64,000 nucleotides of DNA from Candidatus Sulfotelmatobacter sp. Its GTDB lineage: Bacteria; Acidobacteriota; Terriglobia; Terriglobales; Acidobacteriaceae. Position numbers and translations under genes: made by a program. Under the pieces are notes generated by a model. It ran no database searches, was not told the DNA's origin, and saw only the letters and a program-made list of their open reading frames with translations. The DNA lies in contig JASHOH010000169.1 in NCBI GenBank assembly GCA_030041215.1, positions 1-64,000 of the forward strand, in the 5' to 3' direction. Numbering within the stretch: position 1 is the first letter of the stretch; each line of letters starts with the position of its first letter. Shown in pieces: positions 8,617 through 16,577 of this stretch.

Positions 8617-9723
8617 ATGATGAACAAAATGGTTGTCGCCAACCTGATTCACCGTCCGATCCGGTCCCTGATCAGTATCGTTGCCATCGCTCTGGAAGTA
8701 ACGCTGATACTGCTGATCGTCGGTTTGTCGCTGGGAATGCTGAACGACTCACGCCAAAGGCAGGCCGGTATTGGCGCCGACGTGATAGTCATGCCCCCGG
8801 GCTCGTCGTTCATCGTGGGACTGACAGGCGCTCCCATGTCGATCAAAGTTGGAGACATCCTGGCGAAACTGCCGCACGTGGTTACGGTGGCTCCCGTGGT
8901 GACCTCAGTTTCAACTGCCGGCGCCATCGAAGTGATCGCCGGAATTGACCTGAACAGCTACGAGAAGCTTTCCGGTCCATTTCGTTTCGTGGCAGGCGGG
9001 CCGTTCCAAAGTCCAAATGACGTGATGGTCGATGATCTGTTTGCCAAAGCCAAACACGTAAAAGTGGGCGAAACTACGGAGATCTTCAATCACACGTTTC
9101 GCATCTGTGGCATCGTCGAGGCTGGCAAGGGCGCCCGCAAGTTTCTACAGATCAGCGTCATGCAGGATTTGATCGGGGCGCAGGGCAAAGCTTCGATTTT
9201 CTATCTGAAGCTCGACAAGCCCAACCAGGCCGATGAAGTGGTCGACGAAATCAAGCATGTGCCTGGCATGGAACGATACGTGGCGACGTCCATGTCCTAC
9301 TATCTCTCCATGATGACGCCGACCAACTATCCGGGCCTTTCCATCTTTATCAATGTGGTCATTGGAATCGCGGTTGTGATCGGGTTCATTGTCATCTTCC
9401 AGGCGATGTACGCGGCCGTTCACGAGCGCACGCGCGAAATCGGGATTCTGAAATCGTTGGGCGCTTCGAAGTTTTACATCGTGGATGCCGTCCTTCGCGA
9501 AACAGTGCTGCTTGCCATTGGCGGAATCATTCTGGGGATCTTGACCAGTCTGGCTGCGCGTCTGGGCATTAGCAACCACTTTCCCACTATGCGCGTGATT
9601 ATCAGCGGCCACTGGATTCTGCGAGCCACGATCATAGCGATAGTCGGCTCAATCCTGGGAGGTTTGTATCCCGCCTATAAAGCGGCCCAGAAGGATCCCA
9701 TTGACGCCTTGGCATATGAATGA
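8617..9723 (+). CDS. MacB/FtsX-type ABC transporter permease
   Basis: This is an inner-membrane permease of the MacB/LolC/FtsX group. It has a first membrane segment at about residues 20-42, a periplasmic domain (about 45-235, starting GADVIVMPPGSSFIVGLTGAP), then three C-terminal segments in the FtsX domain with the typical HERTREIGILKSLGASKFYI motif and ending GGLYPAYKAAQKDPIDALAYE. There are two adjacent ATG codons (8617, 8620) and a TTG at 8611; I use 8617. No ATPase is beside it. The only matching ATPase and adaptor in the window are about 10 kb away on the other strand. Confidence 0.9.
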   Translation: MMNKMVVANLIHRPIRSLISIVAIALEVTLILLIVGLSLGMLNDSRQRQAGIGADVIVMPPGSSFIVGLTGAPMSIKVGDILAKLPHVVTVAPVVTSVSTAGAIEVIAGIDLNSYEKLSGPFRFVAGGPFQSPNDVMVDDLFAKAKHVKVGETTEIFNHTFRICGIVEAGKGARKFLQISVMQDLIGAQGKASIFYLKLDKPNQADEVVDEIKHVPGMERYVATSMSYYLSMMTPTNYPGLSIFINVVIGIAVVIGFIVIFQAMYAAVHERTREIGILKSLGASKFYIVDAVLRETVLLAIGGIILGILTSLAARLGISNHFPTMRVIISGHWILRATIIAIVGSILGGLYPAYKAAQKDPIDALAYE

Positions 9724-9856
9724 TGTTGGATCGATTACGGGGTCTTCCACCCAGTTCTGACGAACTACCCGGGAACTTTCTGCTGCTTTTTTCGTATCAT
9801 CCATTGCTCACCGAACTGGATTGTGCCCGTCTATTCAGGCAAGTGGAGATCAGGCA

Positions 9857-10450
9857 ATGAAAACAACAGCTTGGGGATGGTTAACGGCTGGTGTTCTGGC
9901 TCTCGGCCTGAATGGCTTCTATCAGGATGGCGGCGCAGCCTGGCTGCACCGCGCAGTTGAACAAGTACGGGCTGAGGTTGCGCATGGTTCGGGCCTGCTG
10001 GCAGATTTAGCGACCGGCAAGATTGACCGCTTCATGTTGCGGGCCAACATCTTACAGGCGCGAACCCAGACAGCAGCCTCATGCCGCGCATCTGTCGCCA
10101 CGGCCAAAGTGCAAGGCAAAATTGCACGTACCCAGGGCCAGCTCGCCCACTTTGAAGTAATGTCAGCGCGGCAGCGAGCGGCCTTTGCCAGAATGGAAGC
10201 CAGGCGGGCTGAGATGGAAGCGAAACTCGCAGATATGCAGTTTACGCCGTATGAATTTGAAAGTTCGACTCCTGTTTGTCGACGTATAGTCGTTCACGTT
10301 CCTCAAGTGCACGTACGTGTTCCTGAAGTGCACGTAAATGTTCCTGAGGTGCATGTAAGTGTTCCGCGGATCACGGTTCACCAACCTGCGGTCAAGGTTG
10401 AGGTGCCAGCGGTGCACGTTGAGGTACCCGAAGTCACCGCACCAATCTAA
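9857..10450 (+). CDS. Secreted protein with helical middle and C-terminal VPxVHV repeats
   Basis: I do not recognise this family. The 197-residue product has an N-terminal hydrophobic segment (about residues 5-20) that looks like a signal peptide or anchor. A charged, probably helical middle (about 85-127, ARMEARRAEMEAKLADM) follows. The last 50 residues are seven tandem heptads of the form V-P-x-V-H-V-x. The heptads predict an extended, His-rich beta structure that could bind metal, but that is inference. The ATG at 9857 follows a ggag ribosome-binding site. A strong terminator lies just downstream, so the gene is probably monocistronic. Confidence 0.7.
   Translation: MKTTAWGWLTAGVLALGLNGFYQDGGAAWLHRAVEQVRAEVAHGSGLLADLATGKIDRFMLRANILQARTQTAASCRASVATAKVQGKIARTQGQLAHFEVMSARQRAAFARMEARRAEMEAKLADMQFTPYEFESSTPVCRRIVVHVPQVHVRVPEVHVNVPEVHVSVPRITVHQPAVKVEVPAVHVEVPEVTAPI
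10298..10447 (+). repeat. Tandem 21-bp coding repeats (VPxVHVx heptads)
   Basis: Seven units of about 21 bp encode VPQVHVR, VPEVHVN, VPEVHVS, VPRITVH, QPAVKVE, VPAVHVE and VPEVTAP. The second and third units are nearly identical at DNA level (gttcctgaagtgcacgtaaat versus gttcctgaggtgcatgtaagt, two to three changes), which suggests recent slippage. Confidence 0.85.
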
Positions 10451-10473
10451 AGGCCTCCATTAACTCCTCCGGC

Positions 10474-10505
10474 GGACGCGAAAACCTCGGTCGCGTCCGT
10501 TTTTT
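10474..10505 (+). terminator. Intrinsic terminator after the VPxVHV gene
   Basis: GGACGCG (10474-10480) and CGCGTCC (10492-10498) form a perfect 7-bp stem with an 11-nt loop, directly followed by a run of six T. This ends the upstream gene and separates it from ftsQ. Confidence 0.85.
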
Positions 10506-10677
10506 CTCTTGTCATCCTGGGCAAGCTTCCTTTTCAACCACCACCTAATTTCTTCCCCATGATGTTCAATCCGGTTCCTCCCTGTGCAAAAGTACCAACA
10601 TTTTGTCTATCGCTAGTCTCAAAATGACGCTATAGTTTGAACGCTCAGCGATTCCTCTCGACAACTGACCTGAACTG

Positions 10678-12039
10678 ATGGCGCGGAAAAGCGGTTCCAC
10701 CATCGTGCAGGAAGAGTTGTACCCAGCCGGCGCAAACTATCAGCGCGAAGATTCGCCGCGCGAAGAACTCGACGACGCGCGCCTGATCGATCTCGATGTG
10801 GATGAGGAATCTCCCTTTCTGCGCGGGCAAAGGCGCATCCCAGCCCGCCGAAGTTCGCTTCCGAAAAAAACCGCAACCCGATTGCTGTGGAGTGCGGCAG
10901 CGGCGGCGATTGTGTGCGCCGCCGGATTGGCCGCCGCCGGCCTTTATCGCTACGGCGAGCGCTCCTGGCGTTTCCGCGTGGAATCGAGCGACGACATCGA
11001 GGTTACGGGCACGCAGAACGTGACCAAGGCGCAAATCATGGAAGTGATGGGCGCCGACATCGGCCGCAATATTTTCTTTGTTCCGCTGGCGCAGCAAAAA
11101 GCCCAACTGGAGGAGATTCCATGGGTCGAATCGGCCAGCGTAATGCGGTTCGTGCCCAATCGGCTCAAGATTCAAATTCACGAGCGCACTCCCATAGCGT
11201 TCGCGCGCGTAGGATCGCGAATTTTTCTGATCGATGCCGGCGGCACGCTGATGGAACTGCCTCCGAAGCGGAAGTATTCGTTTCCCGTGATTTTGGGGAT
11301 GAATCCGAGCGAGCCGCTTTCGACCCGCGCCCCGCGAATGAAGGTTTACATGCAGATGGTGCGCGAACTGGATGCCGGCGGCGCGCGCTATTCGCAGGAT
11401 TTGAGTGAAGTTGATCTTTCGGATCTGGAAGATGTGAAAGTACGGGTGAACGATCCAGTGGGCGATGTGCTGGTGCATCTGGGGTCGTCCGACTTTCTCG
11501 AGCGGTACAAGATTTATGTGACTCACGCCCAAGGCTGGCGGCAGCAGTTCCAGAAACTGGAGTCCGTCGATCTGCGCTATGAGAACCAGATCATTGTGAA
11601 TCCCGATGTGCCGCATGTGGCAAAGGCGACGCCGCTGAATCCGGCTGCGGCGAAAGCGGCTGCAGCCGCGGGCGTGAAGCCGGCGGCATTGATCACGCAC
11701 TTGCCCCATGACAAAGCCGTGCCCAAACCTGCCTTTGAGTTGAGCGAGAAGAAGCTCGACCCGAAAGCTGGGAGCAAGCTGCGAGTAAGGAAAGCCCTGG
11801 CGCATGCGGTTCGTTCCGGTAGCGCCGGCGTCCCGCCGAGTGTAGCGAAAGCGTCCTTGCCCTCAACGGGGCGGGCGAGACGCCCGTCCGAAAGCCGCCC
11901 AGATGGCGGCGCTACATCGGTTGCTCCGGCGGCCAAATCCGCGCCGGCTAAGCCGGCGGTCAGCGAGCAAAAACCAGCACCCGGTCAGAAACCAAGTCCG
12001 GCAATTGGCAAAGATCAGGCAGGATTATCGAGCCACTGA
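10678..12039 (+). CDS. ftsQ: Cell division protein FtsQ/DivIB with extended C-terminal tail
   Basis: FtsQ links early and late divisome proteins. A cytoplasmic N-terminal region (1-68) is followed by one membrane segment (about 69-91), a POTRA domain (about 98-168, with VTGTQNVTKAQIME and IPWVESASVMRFVPNRLKIQIHERTPIAF) and the FtsQ beta domain to about residue 308. After that comes a low-complexity Ala/Pro/Lys tail of roughly 145 residues. Residues about 379-415 of the tail are encoded by a dispersed palindromic repeat. It is the first gene of ftsQ-ftsA-ftsZ and lacks mur/ddl genes upstream. A TATAGT box at 10631-10636 may be part of its promoter. Confidence 0.92.
   Translation: MARKSGSTIVQEELYPAGANYQREDSPREELDDARLIDLDVDEESPFLRGQRRIPARRSSLPKKTATRLLWSAAAAAIVCAAGLAAAGLYRYGERSWRFRVESSDDIEVTGTQNVTKAQIMEVMGADIGRNIFFVPLAQQKAQLEEIPWVESASVMRFVPNRLKIQIHERTPIAFARVGSRIFLIDAGGTLMELPPKRKYSFPVILGMNPSEPLSTRAPRMKVYMQMVRELDAGGARYSQDLSEVDLSDLEDVKVRVNDPVGDVLVHLGSSDFLERYKIYVTHAQGWRQQFQKLESVDLRYENQIIVNPDVPHVAKATPLNPAAAKAAAAAGVKPAALITHLPHDKAVPKPAFELSEKKLDPKAGSKLRVRKALAHAVRSGSAGVPPSVAKASLPSTGRARRPSESRPDGGATSVAPAAKSAPAKPAVSEQKPAPGQKPSPAIGKDQAGLSSH
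11812..11922. repeat. Palindromic repeat, family C, inside the ftsQ coding sequence
   Basis: The ends GTAGCGCCG (11819-11827) and CGGCGCTAC (11907-11915) are exact reverse complements, and the inner part (tcccgccg ... ggcgggcgagacgcccg) also pairs partly. The element is read in frame as FtsQ residues 379-415 (RSGSAGVPPSVAK... onward). Confidence 0.75.
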
Positions 12040-12096
12040 GATTGTGAAATTTATCTTGATTTTGGGATTGTTTCAGTGTTCAGGGACTCTCAACTG

Positions 12097-13308
12097 ATGG
12101 CGAATCAGCAGGGAAGTTTTCTAACAGCAATTGATGTGGGCAGCGCCAAGACTTGTGCCGTAATGGTCGAGGTCACTGACAATGGCCTGCGCTATCGCGG
12201 ACACGGCGTGGCCGAATCGCGCGGTTCGCGCAAAGGCGTCATTGTCGAGTTGGACAAGGCAGTGGCCGCAATTCAAAAGTCAGTCGAAACCGCCGAAGAC
12301 GTCGCCGGTGCTGCCGTCGAACACGCAATCGTTGGTATCGGTGGAGCACACGTTCGCGGGGCGAACAGCCATGGCGGCATTACTCTCGGCACCCGTCCTC
12401 GTGAAATCGGGAAGGACGAGATCAAGCAGGCAGTCGAGCGCGCCCGGGCCATTCCTTTGCCCGCTGATCGCGAAGTGCTCCATCTGTTGCCACAGGAATT
12501 CATTTTGGACGACCAGCCCGGCGTGCATGACCCGCTGGGAATGATGGCGGCACGCCTGGAAGTGCGAGTTCATCTTGTCACAGCCGCGGCCAGCGCAACC
12601 CAAAACGTAATCACGGCAGTCAACCGAGCGAGCGTGCATGTCGATGACACGGTGTTCGAGCCTCTCGCAGCAGCCGATTCGGTGTTGCGAACTGACGAGC
12701 GTGAGTTGGGTGTCTGCCTCGCTGACATCGGCGCGGGGTCGACCGAACTGATGGTGTTCATTCAAGGCGCAGTCGCCTTCACGGGCGTAATTCCAATTGG
12801 CGGCGATCACTTTACCAGCGATCTATCGGTTGGAATGTGTACGCCCCTTGCCGAAGCGGAGAAGATCAAGAAGGCGCACGGCAACGCGATCGTCACCTTG
12901 ATTCCGGAAGGGAACGAAGTTGAAGTGCCCTCAGTCGGAGATCGTCCGTCGCGCCTGCTGCCGCAGCGGCTCGTCGCGGAAATTCTCGAGCCGCGTGCGC
13001 GCGAGCTGTTTGAAATGATGCGCGACACTTTGCGGCAAAGTGGCACGTTCGACTCTTGCCTGGCAGGCTTTGTTCTTTGCGGAGGCGGCTCCCGGCTGCC
13101 GGGAATTTTCGATGTGGCTGAATCGGCGTTGCGGCGTCCTGTGCGTTTGTCGTGGCCTACACCGTTGGCGAAAATGCCCGCCGCCCTCGCAGAACCGGAA
13201 TTTGCGACCGTGCTTGGCATGGTTGCGTACGGACAGCGCGCGCGTATGGCCCGCGGCTTTCAGGCCGACCGTTGGGGATCGAAATTGAAAGCGATATTAG
13301 TGGGATAG
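12097..13308 (+). CDS. ftsA: Cell division protein FtsA
   Basis: FtsA is the actin-like ATPase that ties FtsZ filaments to the membrane. Seen are the first phosphate loop FLTAIDVGSAKTCAVMVE, the GVIVELDKAVAAIQKSVETAE (1C) region, ADIGAGSTELMVF (second phosphate loop), IPIGGDHFTSDLSVGM and FVLCGGGSRLPGI (adenosine motif). It has 403 residues from the ATG at 12097. A GTG at 12076 would add seven residues. The C-terminus (RWGSKLKAILVG) is a short possible membrane-targeting helix. It lies 57 bp after ftsQ and 175 bp before ftsZ. Confidence 0.95.
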   Translation: MANQQGSFLTAIDVGSAKTCAVMVEVTDNGLRYRGHGVAESRGSRKGVIVELDKAVAAIQKSVETAEDVAGAAVEHAIVGIGGAHVRGANSHGGITLGTRPREIGKDEIKQAVERARAIPLPADREVLHLLPQEFILDDQPGVHDPLGMMAARLEVRVHLVTAAASATQNVITAVNRASVHVDDTVFEPLAAADSVLRTDERELGVCLADIGAGSTELMVFIQGAVAFTGVIPIGGDHFTSDLSVGMCTPLAEAEKIKKAHGNAIVTLIPEGNEVEVPSVGDRPSRLLPQRLVAEILEPRARELFEMMRDTLRQSGTFDSCLAGFVLCGGGSRLPGIFDVAESALRRPVRLSWPTPLAKMPAALAEPEFATVLGMVAYGQRARMARGFQADRWGSKLKAILVG

Positions 13309-13309
13309 T

Positions 13310-13465
13310 CGCGAGCTGCGAGTTTGGAGTGCGAGCACCGAGTTTCGGTTTTCTCGGCCTGCTTTGCAGACGTTCTTTTCGTTCTCTGCGGTCTAAGATT
13401 TTCAACTTCTTAAACCGCAGAGGCCGCCAAGAACCGCCGCAAAGATCGCAAAGCGGAGGCCAATC
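13310..13465. repeat. Repeat cluster between ftsA and ftsZ (family E plus a gcgagctgcgagt block)
   Basis: The ftsA-ftsZ gap begins with cgcgagctgcgagtttgg, also found in variant form near 26205, and continues with cgttctctgcggtctaag ... ttaaaccgcagaggccgcc and aaagatcgcaaagcgg, a family E element. Its two halves are inverted (ctgcggtctaagatttt / cttcttaaaccgcag). It lengthens the spacer in what is otherwise a compact division operon. Confidence 0.6.
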
Positions 13466-13483
13466 TAAGCCGTTTGGAGAATT

Positions 13484-14743
13484 ATGAAAAACGATTCCAG
13501 CATTCGCATCAGCTTCAACGAGGAGCCAATTAACGACGCCAAGATCAAAGTACTCGGAGTTGGCGGCGGTGGCGGCAATGCGGTCAATCGCATGATCGAT
13601 GCCGGGGTTGAAGGCATCGAGTTCATCGCGGCCAATACCGACCTGCAGGCGCTGCGCCTGTCGCGCGCGCCGATGAAGCTCCAGCTCGGGGTGAAGCTGA
13701 CGAATGGCCTGGGCGCAGGTGCCAATCCCGAAGTCGGGCGCAAGGCGGCGCTTGAAGACTCCGACAAGATCATTGAGGCGCTCGAGGGCGCTGACATGGT
13801 TTTTGTCACGACCGGCCTCGGCGGCGGTACCGGCACAGGCGCTGCCCCGATCATTGCGTCCCTCGCCAGTGAAATGGGCGCGCTCACCGTGGCCGTTGTT
13901 ACCAAGCCATTTTCCTTCGAAGGCAAGCGCCGCATGAAGCAGGCCGAGAAAGGCATCGAAGAGCTGATGGAATCGGTCGACACCACCATCGTAATTCCCA
14001 ACGAAAAGCTCCTCGCGGTAGCCGAGAATGCGGGCTTCTTCGAATCGTTCCGCATCGCCGACGACATTCTGCGGCAGGGTGTGCAGGGAATCTCCGACAT
14101 CATCACCATTCCCGGCATCATCAATCGCGACTTCGCCGATGTAAAGACCATCATGGCCCGCATGGGTTATGCCGTTATGGGCACGGCGACCGCCAGCGGA
14201 AAAGACCGCGCCATCGAGGCCGCGCAGCGGGCCATTGCGTCTCCGCTGCTGGAAGCGGGCGCGATCGATGGTGCGCGCGGCATTTTGATCAACATCACTG
14301 GTTCGGCATCGCTGAAGCTGGCCGAAGTGCAGCAGGCCTGTACCATTATCCAAACCGCCGCGCATGAGGACGCGAACATTATTTTCGGCGCGGTCATGGA
14401 CGAGAAAATGAAAGATGCGGTCAAGATCACCGTAATTGCGACCGGCTTCCGCGAAGTGGAACGGCACCAGTTCAGGCGCGAAGAATCTCACGCGTCATTC
14501 GCAAACAGTCACGACGATGCCATGAGTTTTCCCGAGACTGTGCCGGCCCAAGAATTTCCCGAATCCGCAGATCCTATGCCCATCGAAGAACGGCCGGCTA
14601 CGAATGCGAACCCATTTGCAACGGCTCATCCGGAGGCCGAGGTGATTACCCTCGATACCATGCGCAGCTCCATGGTAGCGAACTTCGAGCAGGACGACCT
14701 GGATGTGCCTGCATTCATGCGCAAACGCGGCGATGTGATGTGA
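13484..14743 (+). CDS. ftsZ: Cell division protein FtsZ
   Basis: FtsZ is the tubulin-like GTPase that forms the division ring. The GTP-binding signature GGGTGTG lies at residues 113-119 and the T7 catalytic loop NRDFADV at 214-220 (Asp216, Asp219). The N-terminal [14 protein letters not shown] is canonical. A variable linker (about 325-400) leads to the conserved C-terminal peptide [14 protein letters not shown], which binds FtsA and other partners. Length is 419 residues. The ATG follows a weak gagaatt site. It is the last gene of ftsQAZ. Confidence 0.98.
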   Translation: MKNDSSIRISFNEEPINDAKIKVLGVGGGGGNAVNRMIDAGVEGIEFIAANTDLQALRLSRAPMKLQLGVKLTNGLGAGANPEVGRKAALEDSDKIIEALEGADMVFVTTGLGGGTGTGAAPIIASLASEMGALTVAVVTKPFSFEGKRRMKQAEKGIEELMESVDTTIVIPNEKLLAVAENAGFFESFRIADDILRQGVQGISDIITIPGIINRDFADVKTIMARMGYAVMGTATASGKDRAIEAAQRAIASPLLEAGAIDGARGILINITGSASLKLAEVQQACTIIQTAAHEDANIIFGAVMDEKMKDAVKITVIATGFREVERHQFRREESHASFANSHDDAMSFPETVPAQEFPESADPMPIEERPATNANPFATAHPEAEVITLDTMRSSMVANFEQDDLDVPAFMRKRGDVM

Positions 14744-15136
14744 ACACAACGATGGATTCACCGCGGAATCATAGAATGTTCTAACCGTTGGAACGTGCAC
14801 GTGCGAATGTTGAGCGTGAAAAGTGCAAGGTTTTGGTCGACAACCTGAGCCAAAAGGCGCAAAAGTTTGCGCATTGCCCGTATCTTTTTGGTTAAGGTGG
14901 AACTGTTACGGCAGCCTGTTAGACTAAAGTGATTTGCGAGTAAGTGCTTGTTTCTTAATAAATTAGTTTGGAAGCCTAAGTTTTATCAAAGAATTACTTT
15001 CTTGTTGCCTGAAACGGCGCAACTCCAGTACTATCGCGGAGTTGGCCGGGTTTGACGGCGTGGGGCAACGGCTGGCATTGTTCTTGCATTTAGTTTAGAG
15101 AAATCCGGGAACCCGGGGTCGAGGGAACACTCGAAC
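14744..15136 (+). other. Intergenic region after ftsZ with hairpin and sigma-54 promoter
   Basis: The region holds a perfect inverted repeat GCGCAAA/TTTGCGC (14857-14863, 14866-14872) followed after 15 bp by ctttttgg, possibly a weak terminator for ftsZ. An AT-rich stretch follows at 14930-15005, suitable for activator binding, and then the sigma-54-type element at 15072-15088. No gene is seen. Confidence 0.5.
15072..15088 (+). promoter_or_regulatory. Sigma-54 (RpoN)-type promoter upstream of the PBP gene
   Basis: The 17-mer CTGGCATTGTTCTTGCA matches the -24/-12 consensus YTGGCACGRNNNTTGCW at all fixed positions except the C and G after TGGCA. The GG and GC pairs have the required 10-bp spacing. 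Transcription would start near 15100, about 37 nt before the ATG of the penicillin-binding protein gene. Confidence 0.65.
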
Positions 15137-16372
15137 ATGGTGGGGAATCGCCTTCTTCGTCTTGTTGCGCCGGCGGTGGTTTTTTGGTTGGCTCCGGCTG
15201 TTTGGGCAGCGCACGTCGACACTCGGGCGCTCACCACGCACAAAGCCAAATCCACAAAATTAAGTGAGACGCAGCGCACGCGGCGACACATGCGCCATTT
15301 GGCCAGCAGCCGGCGCACGACGCAGACGGCGGCGCCGCATGCGACTTTGACACGCACCTCTGTACCCGCGCGCCGTCATGGTTATCATGAGCGATTTTTC
15401 ATGAGTTCCTTCGCCGACGGAATCGGAGCTGGCGACCTCAGCGAAGGCGAAGATCCGCTCGTGCGCCAGGCCGCGGTTGATGCCCTCGGAAACATGAATG
15501 GCACCGTGGTCGCGATCGAGCCCACCAGCGGCCGCGTTCTGGCCATGGTGAATCAGAAGCTGGCTCTATCGAGCGGAGCGCAGCCTTGCTCGACCATCAA
15601 GCTGGCCGTTGCCCTCGGGGCTTTGAATGAGGGGTTGATCTCGAAAGAAACCGAAGTTTCCCTTGGCGGGCGCAGCCGCATGAACCTGACCGATGCTCTG
15701 GCTCATTCGAACAACGCTTACTTTGAGTCCCTTGGCCGCAAGCTGGGATTCGAAAAGGTCGCCTACTATGCTCACGAGTATGGCCTGGGCGAACTTGCCG
15801 GCTACGACATTCCCGGCGAGCAGTTGGGCGAGTATCCCGAGGAAGTGATTCCAGAGAAGCTCGGCGGTGTCGGCAAAATGTGTTCATTTGGCGAAGGCAT
15901 TTCTATGACGCCTTTGCAGTTGGGTGCGCTCGTTTCAGCCATCGCCAACGGCGGAACGCTCTATTACCTCCAGCATCCGACCACTCCGGAAGAGGTCGCG
16001 AGTTTTCAGCCGCGCGTCAAGCGCCAACTCGATATCGCCCCTCTGATTCCTGAACTTTCAGACGGCATGGCCGGCGCTGTACTGTACGGTACTGCCCGAC
16101 GGCTCGGTCTAAACTTCAATGAAGAAGAAATTCTGGGCAAGACCGGAACTTGCTCCCATGAAGGCACACGCTTCGGTTGGTTCGCTTCCTACGCTAACAC
16201 CACAGTCGGCCGCATCGTAGTCGTCGTCTTCCTCGAGGGTGGGCGGCCCACGTTTGGTCCCAAGGCGGCTGAGATTGCCGGGCTGATGTATCGCAATCTC
16301 TACGACCACAATTTCTTTATGGCCGGAACACCGCAGCCTGTTGAGACGAAAGCGGTCGGCACCAGCCAGTAA
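15137..16372 (+). CDS. Transpeptidase-only penicillin-binding protein
   Basis: The 411-residue product has an N-terminal signal or anchor (about 8-25), a long basic low-complexity segment (26-85) and a penicillin-binding transpeptidase domain. The active-site motifs are Ser152 in STIK (152-155), SNN (191-193) and KTG (335-337), with FGEGISMTPLQLGALVSAIANGG between the second and third. There is no transglycosylase or PBP dimerisation domain, so it is shorter than class A or FtsI-like class B enzymes. It would cross-link peptidoglycan in the periplasm. It follows ftsZ but has its own sigma-54-type promoter. A beta-lactamase-like or regulatory role is less likely but not excluded. Confidence 0.85.
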   Translation: MVGNRLLRLVAPAVVFWLAPAVWAAHVDTRALTTHKAKSTKLSETQRTRRHMRHLASSRRTTQTAAPHATLTRTSVPARRHGYHERFFMSSFADGIGAGDLSEGEDPLVRQAAVDALGNMNGTVVAIEPTSGRVLAMVNQKLALSSGAQPCSTIKLAVALGALNEGLISKETEVSLGGRSRMNLTDALAHSNNAYFESLGRKLGFEKVAYYAHEYGLGELAGYDIPGEQLGEYPEEVIPEKLGGVGKMCSFGEGISMTPLQLGALVSAIANGGTLYYLQHPTTPEEVASFQPRVKRQLDIAPLIPELSDGMAGAVLYGTARRLGLNFNEEEILGKTGTCSHEGTRFGWFASYANTTVGRIVVVVFLEGGRPTFGPKAAEIAGLMYRNLYDHNFFMAGTPQPVETKAVGTSQ

Positions 16373-16577
16373 CCTGCCTTCTTTGTCAGGGCCGTCCTTA
16401 ATCTCATCCACGGCACGCCGGGACCCACTTCATCGGTCTCGCCCGGCCTGTGCCATTTCCCCTTCCCGAAATTACAGACTTCTCACACAGAAAATTCCAA
16501 CCCTGCCGATTATCTAACCTGGGGAATTATGTCCGCAGGAAACCCTGTGGCCCCATTCGTCCAGTGTCGAGAGCTGC

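Noticed and set aside
10645-11805. 386-codon open frame antisense to ftsQ
   Set aside because: Antisense shadow of ftsQ without start-site support; the ftsQ frame has clear family motifs.
13157-14491. 444-codon open frame antisense to ftsZ and ftsA
   Set aside because: It mirrors the strong ftsZ coding frame, has no ribosome-binding site or known domain, and its composition reflects the reverse of ftsZ codons.
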